Source: Rhodoferax sp. AJA081-3
Lineage (GTDB): Bacteria; Pseudomonadota; Gammaproteobacteria; Burkholderiales; Burkholderiaceae_C
Direction of reading: 5' to 3'
Assembly: GCF_017798165.1 (NCBI RefSeq)
Contig: NZ_CP059068.1
Span: forward strand, 2,976,001-3,040,000
DNA length: 64,000 nucleotides
In this document: in pieces, positions 10,627-22,621 of the stretch
Numbering within the stretch: the stretch's first letter is position 1
Layout: every line of letters starts with the position of its first letter
Position numbers and translations under genes: made by a program
Notes under the pieces: model-generated
Seen by the model: only the letters and a program-made list of their open reading frames with translations
The model's database searches: none
What the model was told of the DNA's origin: nothing

Positions 10627-11241
10627 ATGTCCGCCGTTAGTTTTTTGATTTCCGACCCCAGCCCTGCACTGCAAACCTTCACACAGCAACTGCTGTCCGG
10701 GTATGGCTTCGATGCCGCGGCGATAAAAACCGCTTCCACCCCGCATGCTGCCGCGGAAATTGCGGCATCACACAAACCCGATTTTCTGATCACCGACTGG
10801 TTTGCCAAGGAAGCCCTCACCGGTATTGCGCTGCACAAAACCCTGCTCAAAGACAACCCCAACTGCCAGTTTGCACTGCTGTCACAGGCCAGCAGCCCCA
10901 CGCACCAACAAGAGGCCGATGAAGCAGGTGCCTTGTTTTTGCTGGCCAAGCCCTTCACTGCCGATGCCATGCGCTCGGCCGTACGCACCGCACTGGAGCA
11001 ATTGGCGCCGCTGCATCCCGGCATTGCCAGCAAGCTCGGCGCCCACCAGGCCAGCGCCAAGCCCGCCCGACCCGTCTATGTGGCGCCCCCCAGCCTGCCG
11101 CAGTTCAAACCCGGCGACCGGGTGGTCTACGCCAACCGCACGGAGTCCGTCAAACACGTGATCCTGCGTCGCGGGGAACTGGTGTTGCAACTGGACGGCA
11201 TTCCGGGCATGGTGGAAGCCACCAAGGTCAAACGCCTCTGA
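10627..11241 (+). CDS. Orphan CheY-like receiver protein with extra C-terminal domain
   Basis: 204 residues. SFLISDPSPALQTFTQQLL, KPDFLITDWFAKEALTG (phospho-acceptor Asp in LITDW) and LFLLAKPF (conserved Lys) mark a response-regulator receiver over residues ~3-125. The remaining ~60 residues (PQFKPGDRVVYANRTESV...GIPGMVEATKVKRL) form a small beta-rich unit I do not recognise; it lacks an obvious DNA-binding helix. No kinase gene is adjacent. The start is uncertain: ATG 10627 fits the receiver fold, while 10594 and 10531 are also open. Divergent from the LysR gene at 10483. Confidence 0.65.
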   Translation: MSAVSFLISDPSPALQTFTQQLLSGYGFDAAAIKTASTPHAAAEIAASHKPDFLITDWFAKEALTGIALHKTLLKDNPNCQFALLSQASSPTHQQEADEAGALFLLAKPFTADAMRSAVRTALEQLAPLHPGIASKLGAHQASAKPARPVYVAPPSLPQFKPGDRVVYANRTESVKHVILRRGELVLQLDGIPGMVEATKVKRL

Positions 11242-11364
11242 TGTAGCCGTGCACATGGCCAGGTATGCGCCCAACGCATACCTGGGTGACAAACAATCGT
11301 TTGTTCTTGCCTGGGTTCGGCACTACGATGCGGGGTGAAACACCCCTTATTCGGAGACTCCCCC

Positions 11365-12558
11365 ATGGCACACGCAGCATCCTTCAATTGGCAAGACCCT
11401 TTTTTGCTGGACAGCCAGCTCAGTGACGACGAACGCATGGTGCGCGATGCCGCTGCCGCCTACTGCCAGGACAAACTGCTACCCCGTGTGACCCAGGCCT
11501 TCCGCGACGGCACAACCGACCCCGCCATCTTCCGCGAAATGGGTGAACTGGGCCTGTTGGGCCCCACCATCCCCGAGCAATACGGCGGCCCCAGCCTCAA
11601 CTACGTGTCTTACGGCCTGATTGCCCGCGAGGTGGAGCGTGTGGACAGCGGCTACCGCTCGATGATGAGCGTGCAAAGCAGCCTGGTCATGGTGCCGATT
11701 TTTGAGTTTGGCACCGAGGCGCAACGCCAGAAGTATTTGCCCAAACTGGCCACCGGTGAATGGATTGGCTGTTTTGGCCTGACCGAACCCGACCACGGCT
11801 CCGACCCCGGCTCCATGGCCACCCGCGCCCACAAAGTGGCCGGTGGCTACAAGTTGAGCGGCAGCAAGATGTGGATCTCCAACAGCCCGATTGCCGATGT
11901 GTTTGTGGTCTGGGCCAAAGAGGTGAGCGAAGGCGGCCAGGTCGGCCCGATTCGCGGATTTGTGTTGGAAAAAGGCATGGCCGGCTTGAGCGCTCCCGCG
12001 ATCCACGGCAAGGTGGGCCTGCGCGCCTCCATCACCGGTGAAATCGTCATGGACGGCGTGTTCTGCCCCGAAGAGAACGCCTTTCCCGAAGTGCGTGGCC
12101 TGAAGGGCCCGTTCACCTGCCTGAACAGCGCCCGTTATGGCATTGCTTGGGGTGCGCTGGGTGCGGCAGAAGACTGCTGGCTGCGGGCACGCCAGTACAC
12201 CATGGACCGCAAACAGTTTGGCAAACCCCTGGCGGCCAACCAGTTGATCCAGAAGAAGCTGGCGGACATGCAGACCGAAATTGCGCTGGGCTTGCAGGGG
12301 TGTCTGCGGCTGGGGCGGATGAAGGATGAGGGGACTGCTTCTGTGGAGATCACTTCTATCTTGAAGCGGAACTCGTGTGGCAAGTCGTTGGATATTGCGC
12401 GCTTGGCGCGGGACATGATGGGGGGCAATGGGATTTCGGACGAGTTTGGGGTGGCGCGGCATTTGGTGAATCTGGAAGTGGTCAACACGTACGAAGGCAC
12501 CCATGACATCCATGCTTTGATTTTGGGACGTGCGCAGACTGGGATTGCTGCTTTCTGA
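11365..12558 (+). CDS. gcdH: Glutaryl-CoA dehydrogenase (acyl-CoA dehydrogenase family)
   Basis: 397 residues, the expected size. The N-terminal [24 protein letters not shown] and the flavin/substrate motifs [20 protein letters not shown] and [10 protein letters not shown] are diagnostic; [28 protein letters not shown] closes the protein, with the catalytic Glu in TYEGTHD. It oxidatively decarboxylates glutaryl-CoA to crotonyl-CoA, passing electrons to ETF, in lysine/tryptophan/aromatic degradation. GGAGA lies 8 bp before the ATG. The following CoA-transferase would supply its substrate. The last ~250 bp use less GC-biased third positions than the rest of the gene. Confidence 0.93.
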   Translation: MAHAASFNWQDPFLLDSQLSDDERMVRDAAAAYCQDKLLPRVTQAFRDGTTDPAIFREMGELGLLGPTIPEQYGGPSLNYVSYGLIAREVERVDSGYRSMMSVQSSLVMVPIFEFGTEAQRQKYLPKLATGEWIGCFGLTEPDHGSDPGSMATRAHKVAGGYKLSGSKMWISNSPIADVFVVWAKEVSEGGQVGPIRGFVLEKGMAGLSAPAIHGKVGLRASITGEIVMDGVFCPEENAFPEVRGLKGPFTCLNSARYGIAWGALGAAEDCWLRARQYTMDRKQFGKPLAANQLIQKKLADMQTEIALGLQGCLRLGRMKDEGTASVEITSILKRNSCGKSLDIARLARDMMGGNGISDEFGVARHLVNLEVVNTYEGTHDIHALILGRAQTGIAAF

Positions 12559-12584
12559 ATATGTTTTTTTGAGGGAGGCCGTGT

Positions 12585-12997
12585 GCTGCGCAGCTTTTGT
12601 AGGTCCCCACTCTCCCCCAACCCCTCTCGCCCCGCCGGGCGAGAGGGGAGCCTTAACAGCCGATCGGGTTGCTTCGCGCCGAATACGGAACTACAGGAGT
12701 GGCGTCGCCAACGAATGGGTAAACATAGAGTGGTTGCCAACGGTCGTAGAGGCCTCCAACTGTTGCGGTGCTCGCGCTGGCGGGCTCGCGTAGCGGCCCG
12801 CTTTGGGTGCGCAAGCCCCTCAGCCGTTGACTACGACCGCAACGCAAGAAGCATGAGCACACCAACACGTACCGCAACCTCACATAGGTAGCACCGTATT
12901 CGAAGCGAACAGACAAAATCGGCTGTTAAGGCTCCCCTCTCGCCCGGCGGGGCGAGAGGGGTTGGGGGAGAGTGGGGACCTACAAAAGCTGCGCAGC
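12585..12997. repeat. ~413-bp palindromic element with perfect 80-bp inverted arms (MITE-like)
   Basis: Bases 12585-12664 are the exact reverse complement of 12918-12997. Symmetry continues less perfectly inward (24 of 35 positions in the next block; CGGTCGTAG at 12741 against CTACGACCG at 12831), so almost the whole element folds on one axis near 12791. Each arm also contains its own hairpin (CCCCTCTCGCCC / GGGCGAGAGGGG at 12621-12648 and 12934-12961), and each end is the palindrome GCTGCGCAGC. No protein-coding gene is credible inside. It fills most of the 482-bp gap between gcdH and the CoA-transferase gene; I see nothing else in that gap. No clear target-site duplication was found. Confidence 0.9.
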
Positions 12998-13040
12998 CAA
13001 AGCCCTAACTGCCAATAAACGTAGACGTAGAAAGCCAGCA

Positions 13041-14297
13041 ATGAAAACTGAAGAAAAACCCTCCGCCCTCCCCCACATCAAGGTCCTGGACCTCTCCCGC
13101 GTCCTGGCCGGCCCCTGGTGCACCCAAATGCTGGCCGACATGGGCGCCGACGTCGTCAAGGTAGAAAAGCCAAAAGAAGGCGACGACACCCGCCACTGGG
13201 GTCCCCCCTTCCTGCAGGACGCCAATGGCAAAGACACGGAACACGCCACCTACTTCACCGCCTGCAACCGCAACAAACGCTCGGTCACCATCGACATGGC
13301 TAAGCCTGAAGGCCAGGCACTGATACGCCAGATGGCGGCCAACAGTGACGTGCTGGTGGAAAACTTCAAGGTCGGCGGCCTGGCCAAATACGGGCTGGAC
13401 TACGAGAGCCTGAAGACCATCAACCCTCGCCTGATCTACTGCTCGATCACCGGCTTTGGCCAAGACGGACCCTACGCCGAGCGCGCCGGTTACGACCTGA
13501 TGATCCAGGCCATGAGCGGCATGATGAGCATCACCGGCAACCCCCCAGGCACGCCGGGCGGCGGGCCGCTGCGGGTGGGTGTGGCGCTGACCGATTTGTT
13601 CACCGGGGTGTATGCCTGCAGCGCCATCTTGGCGGCCATCGAGGTGCGCCACCGCACCGGCGTGGGCCAGTACATCGACATGGCGCTGCTGGACGTGGGC
13701 ATGGCGATTCTGGCCAACCAGGCGGCGGGGTTCTTGAACACGGGCAAGGTGCCGCAGCGCCAGGGCAACAGCCACCCTAGCCTGGTGCCCTACCAGTCGC
13801 TGCCAACCTTGGACGGTGCCATGCTGCTGGCCGTGGGCAATGACGGCCAGTTTGCCCGCTTTTGCGAAGTGGCCGGCCAGCCCCAGTGGGCACATGACCC
13901 GCGTTACACCACCAACACGCTGCGGGTGGCCAACCGCGAGTCCCTGATCCCGCAGATCGAGGCGGTAACACGCACCCAGACCACCGCCCAGTGGGTGGCC
14001 CTGCTGGAGCACAAGGCTGTGCCCTGCGGCCCCATCAACGCCGTGGACCAGGCCTTTGCCGATGCCCAGGTCGTAGCCCGTGGCCTTAAGGTAAATCAGC
14101 CTCTAGCCCCCGTGATTGCTGACAGTACCGCTATCACTTCAGTAGCAAGCGTGGCCAGCCCCTTGCGGATGCTGGATACACCACCGGTGTTGCACCGGCC
14201 GCCACCCGCACTGGGGGAACACACCGATGCGGTACTGGCCGGGCTGGGCCTGGACGCCGCGGCCATCACCCGTTTGCGCGACCAGGGCGTGGTCTAA
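13041..14297 (+). CDS. Class III (CaiB/BaiF) CoA-transferase, probable glutarate CoA-transferase
   Basis: 418 residues. LPHIKVLDLSRVLAGPWCTQMLADMGADVVKVE is the family signature near the N-terminus; GQYIDMALLD (Asp at about residue 213) holds the catalytic aspartate that forms the acyl intermediate. Paired with gcdH it probably moves CoA from succinyl-CoA or another donor to glutarate; that assignment is from context. The ATG at 13041 was chosen because the family signature follows directly; the ribosome-binding site is weak. An interspersed repeat copy (14096-14150) lies inside the gene and encodes an in-frame stretch (QPLAPVIADSTAITSVAS), giving a C-terminal segment probably variable among relatives. 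Confidence 0.88.
   Translation: MKTEEKPSALPHIKVLDLSRVLAGPWCTQMLADMGADVVKVEKPKEGDDTRHWGPPFLQDANGKDTEHATYFTACNRNKRSVTIDMAKPEGQALIRQMAANSDVLVENFKVGGLAKYGLDYESLKTINPRLIYCSITGFGQDGPYAERAGYDLMIQAMSGMMSITGNPPGTPGGGPLRVGVALTDLFTGVYACSAILAAIEVRHRTGVGQYIDMALLDVGMAILANQAAGFLNTGKVPQRQGNSHPSLVPYQSLPTLDGAMLLAVGNDGQFARFCEVAGQPQWAHDPRYTTNTLRVANRESLIPQIEAVTRTQTTAQWVALLEHKAVPCGPINAVDQAFADAQVVARGLKVNQPLAPVIADSTAITSVASVASPLRMLDTPPVLHRPPPALGEHTDAVLAGLGLDAAAITRLRDQGVV
14096..14150 (-). repeat. Interspersed repeat, GGGGGCTAGAGGC-type, inside CoA-transferase gene
   Basis: On the reverse strand it runs GCTTGCTACTGAAGTGATAGC to CGGGGGCTAGAGGCTG, matching the intergenic copies at both ends. It keeps the reading frame of the host gene open. 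Confidence 0.6.
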
Positions 14298-14305
14298 CAA
14301 CGCGC

Positions 14306-14380
14306 CGCCGGGCCGCCCCAAGGCGCGTTAGCCCCCTTGGGGGGCAGAGAGCCACACGCAGTGGGCGAACGTGGGGGCCA
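14306..14380 (+). repeat. ~75-bp interspersed repeat, copy 1 (GGGGGGCAG...CCACACG...AGTGGG type)
   Basis: Just after the CoA-transferase stop. CGGGCCGCCCCAAG, then GGGGGGCAGAGAGCCACACG, CAGTGGGCGAACGTGGG. It aligns with the reverse complement of 28091-28166. It could form a transcription-ending hairpin, but its recurrence points to an interspersed element. Confidence 0.6.
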
Positions 14381-14462
14381 TATTGCACCCTTGGGGTTTC
14401 CAAATGCCTCTGCTATCCTGAGGCATGGTCACCCCCTTGCGTGACCTCCCAAGCCAGGTGGC

Positions 14463-17756
<3,294 letters not shown>

Positions 17757-17759
17757 GCC

Positions 17760-19937
17760 GTGGCACCACTGCCCACCGCGCTGACCCGCCGCATCCTTGT
17801 GTTGTGGTGTGCGTGCCTGTTGCTGTGTACCGGTGTGGGTCTGGGCGTGTTGGTGTGGCAGCTCGACACCGCTGGCGTGGCCGCCAGTCTGTGGCCCCAG
17901 GCGCAAGTGGCATTGGGCGCTGGTCTGGCTTGCCTGCTTGCCTGCGTGTTGCTGATCCGTATGACCCTGCTGCGCTGGCTGGGCGGCCTGCCCCGACTGC
18001 GCAGCATGGTGGAAGCGCTGGACCAACATGCCATCGTCAGTGTGGCCGATGCGCAGGGCAATATCGTCTACGCCAACGACCGGTTTTGCGAGATCACGGG
18101 TTACAGCCGCGCGGAATGGATGGGGCGCAGCCTGCGCGACCTGCGCTCGGGTGTGCACCCGCAGGCCTACTTTGACGAAATCTGGAGCACCCTGTTTGCA
18201 GGCCGGGTATGGCGTGGCGAAATCTGCAGCCGCAAACGCAATGGAGAGCTCTACTGGGTCGACGCCACCATGGTCCCCGTACGGGCCGACGACGGCCGCT
18301 CCCACCAGTACGTCGCCATCCGCACCGACATCACGGCCCGCAAACACGCAGAGCAAGAGCGTGAAGCGGCCCACGCCGTGTTGGCAAAACAGACCGCACA
18401 AATGCAGGCGGTGCTGGACCACATCTCCCAGGGTGTGGCCATGATTGCACCGGACAAAACCGTGGCCTTCCAGAGCCAGCGGGTCATGGAGTTGCTGGAG
18501 ATCCCCACACACCTGCACGACGCCCCGCTGGCCGAGATCATTGCCTTCCAGAATACACGCGGCGATTTTGGCAAGGACTTTGAATTGGTCGAGGAATCGG
18601 CCCGGGCCTATCTGCGCGCTGTGGGCACTGCAACACCCCTGCCAGCGCCTTCGCGCTACACCCGGCGCACGTTGTCCGGGCGCACACTGGAAATCGGTTC
18701 TGCAACACTGCCCGACGGCGGCTCGGTACGCACCTTCACCGACGTCACCAGTTATGTGCAGGCCCAAGCCCAGGCGGAACAGGCCAGCATCGCCAAGGGC
18801 CAGTTCCTGGCCAATATGAGCCACGAGATCCGCACACCCATGAATGCCATTCTGGGCATGCTGCAGCTCTTGCAAAACACCCCGTTGACGCCGGAACAGC
18901 AGGACTTTGCCCACAAGACCGAAGACGCGGCCCGTTCGCTGCTGGGCCTGCTCAACGACATACTGGACTTTTCCAAAATAGAGGCCGGCAAGATGGTGCT
19001 GGACCCGCGGCCTTTTGACCTGGACAAGGTGCTGGGGAATCTGGCCGTCATCTTGTCGGCCAATATCGGGGACAAGCCCGTCGTGTACCGGTATGGGGTG
19101 GACGCCGCCGTGCCCCGCGGCCTGTTGGGTGACGACATGCGCCTGCAGCAGGTGCTGATCAACCTGGGCGGCAATGCCATCAAGTTCACCAAACGCGGCG
19201 AGGTGGTTTTGCGTGTGCGCGTGCTGGAGATGTCTGCCACCGATGTGCAACTGGCGTTTGCGGTCAGCGACACCGGCATTGGCATTGCCGCTGAAAACCA
19301 GGCCCACATCTTCGACGGTTTTTCGCAGGCGGAAGCCTCCACCACACGGCGTTTTGGCGGCACCGGCCTGGGCCTGTCCATCTCCAGCCGATTGGTGCGC
19401 ATGCTGGGTGGTGAGTTGACCCTCAACAGCACGCTGGGTCAGGGCAGCACGTTTTCGTTTCAGGCCCGCTTTGCGCTGGACGGTTCTGCGGTGGCACCGC
19501 TGTCATCCCGATTGGCCCCCGCCGCGGTCGCGCCTGTCAAACCCCAACGCCTGGCGGGGATGCGCCTGCTGGTGGTGGAAGACAACAAGATCAACCAGAT
19601 GGTGGCCAAAGGCCTGCTCGTCAAAGAGGGCGCCGAGGTCACATTGGCCGACGATGGGCAACTGGGTGTGGCCGCAGTGGCCGCCGCGCAGCCGCCGTTT
19701 GACGCCGTGCTGATGGATGTACAAATGCCAGTGATGGATGGCTACGCCGCCACCCGCGCCATCCGCAGCGACCTGGGCCTGGTGCACCTGCCCATCATTG
19801 CCATGACGGCCAACGCCATGGCCTCGGACCGTGCCGCCTGCCTGGAGGCCGGCATGGACGAACACATCGGCAAGCCTTTTGAGCTGAACCACCTGGTGGC
19901 CACGCTGCAAAGGCTGGTGCATGCCAGGGTGAGTTAG
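17760..19937 (+). CDS. Hybrid sensor histidine kinase with PAS, kinase and receiver domains (paralogue of preceding gene)
   Basis: 725 residues, starting with GTG at 17760, 3 bp after the previous stop. Two N-terminal membrane spans (~8-28, ~38-65) with almost no periplasmic loop, then PAS (VSVADAQGNIVYANDRFCEITGYSRAEW), a second PAS-like segment (VLDHISQGVAMIAPDKTVAF), HisKA with His ~355, HATPase (DTGIGIAAENQ), and a receiver with Asp ~653. From ~18776 to the end it matches the preceding gene at the DNA level at an offset of about 2200 bp, so the pair arose by tandem duplication with new sensor ends. The stop TAG overlaps the stop of the convergent uup gene. Confidence 0.92.
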   Translation: MAPLPTALTRRILVLWCACLLLCTGVGLGVLVWQLDTAGVAASLWPQAQVALGAGLACLLACVLLIRMTLLRWLGGLPRLRSMVEALDQHAIVSVADAQGNIVYANDRFCEITGYSRAEWMGRSLRDLRSGVHPQAYFDEIWSTLFAGRVWRGEICSRKRNGELYWVDATMVPVRADDGRSHQYVAIRTDITARKHAEQEREAAHAVLAKQTAQMQAVLDHISQGVAMIAPDKTVAFQSQRVMELLEIPTHLHDAPLAEIIAFQNTRGDFGKDFELVEESARAYLRAVGTATPLPAPSRYTRRTLSGRTLEIGSATLPDGGSVRTFTDVTSYVQAQAQAEQASIAKGQFLANMSHEIRTPMNAILGMLQLLQNTPLTPEQQDFAHKTEDAARSLLGLLNDILDFSKIEAGKMVLDPRPFDLDKVLGNLAVILSANIGDKPVVYRYGVDAAVPRGLLGDDMRLQQVLINLGGNAIKFTKRGEVVLRVRVLEMSATDVQLAFAVSDTGIGIAAENQAHIFDGFSQAEASTTRRFGGTGLGLSISSRLVRMLGGELTLNSTLGQGSTFSFQARFALDGSAVAPLSSRLAPAAVAPVKPQRLAGMRLLVVEDNKINQMVAKGLLVKEGAEVTLADDGQLGVAAVAAAQPPFDAVLMDVQMPVMDGYAATRAIRSDLGLVHLPIIAMTANAMASDRAACLEAGMDEHIGKPFELNHLVATLQRLVHARVS

Positions 19938-21898
19938 GCCGGGCGGCCCAATGCCTCCCAGCGCTCCAGTGCCGCCATCAGCTCGTCGTCGATCTGGGCA
20001 TTGCGGGTGGCCAGCTTCATGGCGCGCACATTGTCGACCGCGTACAGGCTGCCATCGGCCAGGGCCGCGTTGATCTCCGCCTGCTCGGCCTCCAGCGCGG
20101 CGATCAGGTCGGGCAGGCCGTCCAGCTCGCGTTGTTCCTTGAAGCTGAGTTTTTTGGCCTTGGCGGGTGCGGGTGCAGCGGGGGCCTGGGCACTCACCTG
20201 CGCCGTGGCTTGCTCCTGCTTTTGTAGCTGCTCGCGTTCGTAGTTAAAGGGCTTGGCCGTGGTTTTGCCCTGGGCGGCGTTGATGGCGTTGGCGCGTTTG
20301 GTCTGTATCAGCCAGTCGCTGACGCCGCCTTCGTATTCGCGCCACTTGGCGTCACCCTCGTACGCAATCGTGCTGGTAACCACGTTGTCCAAAAAGGTCC
20401 GGTCATGGCTGACCAGGAACACCGTGCCGTCGTAGTTTTGCAGCAGGTCTTCCAGCAGTTCCAGTGTGTCGATGTCCAAGTCGTTGGTGGGCTCGTCCAA
20501 CACCAGCACGTTGGCGGGGCGGGCAAACAGGCGGGCCAGCAGCAGGCGGTTGCGCTCGCCACCGCTCAAGGAACGCACGGGTGACGTGGCACGTGCCGGC
20601 GAAAACAAGAAGTCGCCCAGGTAACTCTTGCGGTGTTTCTTCTGGTTGCCAATCTCGATCCACTCGCTGCCAGGGCTGATGAAGTCTTCCAGCGTGGCGT
20701 CCAGATCCAGCGCGTTGCGCATCTGGTCAAAGTAGGCCACGGTGATGTTGGCGCCCTGGCGCACCGTGCCCCAAGGGCTGTGGCCGGGTTCAGGCTTGGG
20801 TGCGTTGGCGGGTGCCGGGTCGGCCTGGTGGTCGCCCAGGATGAGTTTGAGCAACGTGGTTTTGCCGGCGCCGTTGGGGCCCAGCAGGCCAATCTTGTCG
20901 CCGCGCAGGATGGTGGCGGTGAAGTCGTCCACGATCTTGCGGTCACCAAAGGTCTTGCTGACATGCGTCAACTCGGCCACCAGCTTGCCGCTCTTGTCGC
21001 CGGTGTTGACGTCCATGTTCACGCTGCCCACCACGTCACGGCGCGCGGCGTGTTTGGCGCGCAGTTCGTCCAGGCGCACGATACGTGCCGTGGCGCGGGT
21101 GCGGCGGGCTTCCACGCCCTTGCGTATCCACACCTCTTCTTGCGCCAGCAGCTTGTCGGCCTTGGCGTTGATGACGGCCTCTTGCGCCAGCTGCTCTTCC
21201 TTTTGTGTCAGGTAGGCGGCAAAGTTGCCGGGGTAACTCATCAGCTTGCCGCGGTCCAGCTCCACGATGCGGGTGGCCACGTTGTCCAAAAAGGAGCGGT
21301 CGTGGGTGATGGTGATGATGGAGCCCTTGAAATCGACCAGCAGGCCTTCCAGCCATTCGATGGAGTCTAGGTCCAGGTGGTTGGTCGGCTCATCGAGCAG
21401 CAGCACATCGGGCTGGGCCACCAGGGCCTGGGCCAGGGCCACGCGTTTCTTGGTACCGCCCGACAGGGTGTTGATGATGGCGTCGGGGTTCAGGTGCAGG
21501 CGCTGCAGGGTTTCGTTGACCCGTTGTTCCCAGTTCCAGCCATCCAGGGTTTCGATCTCGCTTTGCATGGCGTCCAGGTCGCCATGACCCTGGCAGTACT
21601 CTTCGATCAGGCCTATAACCCTCTCCAAACCTGCGCGCACAGCTACAAAAACCGTAGCATCACCATCCAGTATGGGCTCTTGCGCCACGTAGGAGATACG
21701 TGTGCCGGTTTGCACCTGCAAGGTGCCATCGTCCGGGCGCTCCATGCCACCCAGAATCTTGAGCATGGAGGATTTGCCCGCGCCGTTGCGGCCGATCAGG
21801 CCCACGCGCTCCTGGGTTTCGAGGGAAAAGTCAGCGTGGTCGAGCAGCGGGACGTGCCCAAATGCCAGCTGGGCGTCAAGTAGAGTGATAAGTGCCAT
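19934..21898 (-). CDS. uup: ABC-F family ATPase, Uup-like
   Basis: 654 residues. Two ABC modules without membrane domains: Walker A GRNGAGKSS, signature LSGGTKKR and LLLDEPTNHLDLDS; then GPNGAGKTT, LSGGERNR and LVLDEPTNDLDID. The C-terminal ~90 residues (AKAKKLSFKEQRELDGLPDLIAALE onward) are the Uup-type coiled coil. Uup acts on ribosomes and suppresses transposon precise excision in E. coli. MALITLLDAQLAF at 21898 is the usual start; the frame is open 27 codons further. A degenerate GGGGGCTAG-type repeat trace may underlie 21604-21660 (DATVFVAVRAGLERVIG). Convergent with the kinase gene, stops overlapping. Confidence 0.92.
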   Translation of the reverse strand: MALITLLDAQLAFGHVPLLDHADFSLETQERVGLIGRNGAGKSSMLKILGGMERPDDGTLQVQTGTRISYVAQEPILDGDATVFVAVRAGLERVIGLIEEYCQGHGDLDAMQSEIETLDGWNWEQRVNETLQRLHLNPDAIINTLSGGTKKRVALAQALVAQPDVLLLDEPTNHLDLDSIEWLEGLLVDFKGSIITITHDRSFLDNVATRIVELDRGKLMSYPGNFAAYLTQKEEQLAQEAVINAKADKLLAQEEVWIRKGVEARRTRATARIVRLDELRAKHAARRDVVGSVNMDVNTGDKSGKLVAELTHVSKTFGDRKIVDDFTATILRGDKIGLLGPNGAGKTTLLKLILGDHQADPAPANAPKPEPGHSPWGTVRQGANITVAYFDQMRNALDLDATLEDFISPGSEWIEIGNQKKHRKSYLGDFLFSPARATSPVRSLSGGERNRLLLARLFARPANVLVLDEPTNDLDIDTLELLEDLLQNYDGTVFLVSHDRTFLDNVVTSTIAYEGDAKWREYEGGVSDWLIQTKRANAINAAQGKTTAKPFNYEREQLQKQEQATAQVSAQAPAAPAPAKAKKLSFKEQRELDGLPDLIAALEAEQAEINAALADGSLYAVDNVRAMKLATRNAQIDDELMAALERWEALGRPA

Positions 21899-22018
21899 AG
21901 GGTTCCGGGTTAGCCCCCGATTATCGCCGCCCGGGGCAAATAGCCCCGTACAAACCCCAGCCATGGCTTTTTTCGACAAGCGCTATACACTGGACTTTTA
22001 CCCTCCTTGTACCCTCGC

Positions 22019-22621
22019 ATGCAATTGAACGTCGGGTTTTTGATCACATGGGCGCTAGTGGTGCCGTTGGCACAGGCCGCAACGGTGGCAGTGCAGGTGC
22101 AGGACGGCGCTGGCAAACCCCTGCCAGGTGCGGTGGTGTTTCTGGAATCGCGTGAAGCCCGGCAGTTGGCCAAGCCGCTGGCTGGCGCCGAAATCGCCCA
22201 GGTCGGCCGCCAGTTTGTGCCACGGGTGCTGGTGGTGCCGGCAGGCACGGCGGTAACTTTCCCCAACCGCGACACGGTGCGCCACCATGTGTATTCCTTC
22301 TCGCCCAACAAACAGTTCGAACTCAAGCTGTATACCGGCACGGCCGCCAACCCGGTGGTTTTTGACAAACCAGGCATCGCCGTTCTGGGCTGCAACATCC
22401 ACGACAACATGAGCGCCTGGGTGGTGGTGGTGGAAACGCCGTTTTATGCATCTGCCGACCCCCAGGGCGCCACCAGCCTGCGGGATGTGCCGGCGGGCAA
22501 CTACCGCATGCGCGTCTGGCACCCCGGCCTGGCCGTGGGGGCACCCGCGGCTGAGCAGGCCTTGGTGGTCAGCGCCACCGATGTTGCACTGACCTACCGC
22601 CTGGGCGGTGTCACCCCATGA
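22019..22621 (+). CDS. Cupredoxin/plastocyanin-like exported protein (annotated in relatives as methylamine utilization protein)
   Basis: 200 residues. MQLNVGFLITWALVVPLAQA is a signal peptide cleaved near residue 20. The body has a cupredoxin pattern: VLVVPAGTAVTFPNRDTVRHHVYSFS (first His ligand) and GIAVLGCNIHDNMSAWVVV (Cys-x3-His-x3-Met, type I copper ligands), followed by a carboxypeptidase-like DVPAGNYRMRVWHPG segment. It is probably a periplasmic copper or electron-transfer protein. Its stop overlaps the start of the GGDEF/EAL gene (ATGA, 22618-22621), so the two are translationally coupled and may form a sensing pair (inference). TTG at 22007 is an alternative start. Confidence 0.78.
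   Translation: MQLNVGFLITWALVVPLAQAATVAVQVQDGAGKPLPGAVVFLESREARQLAKPLAGAEIAQVGRQFVPRVLVVPAGTAVTFPNRDTVRHHVYSFSPNKQFELKLYTGTAANPVVFDKPGIAVLGCNIHDNMSAWVVVVETPFYASADPQGATSLRDVPAGNYRMRVWHPGLAVGAPAAEQALVVSATDVALTYRLGGVTP

Noticed and set aside
12585-12997. Palindromic element considered as remnant insertion sequence
   Set aside because: No transposase fragment is readable in the 253-bp core and no target-site duplication was found, so only a non-coding MITE-like element can be claimed.
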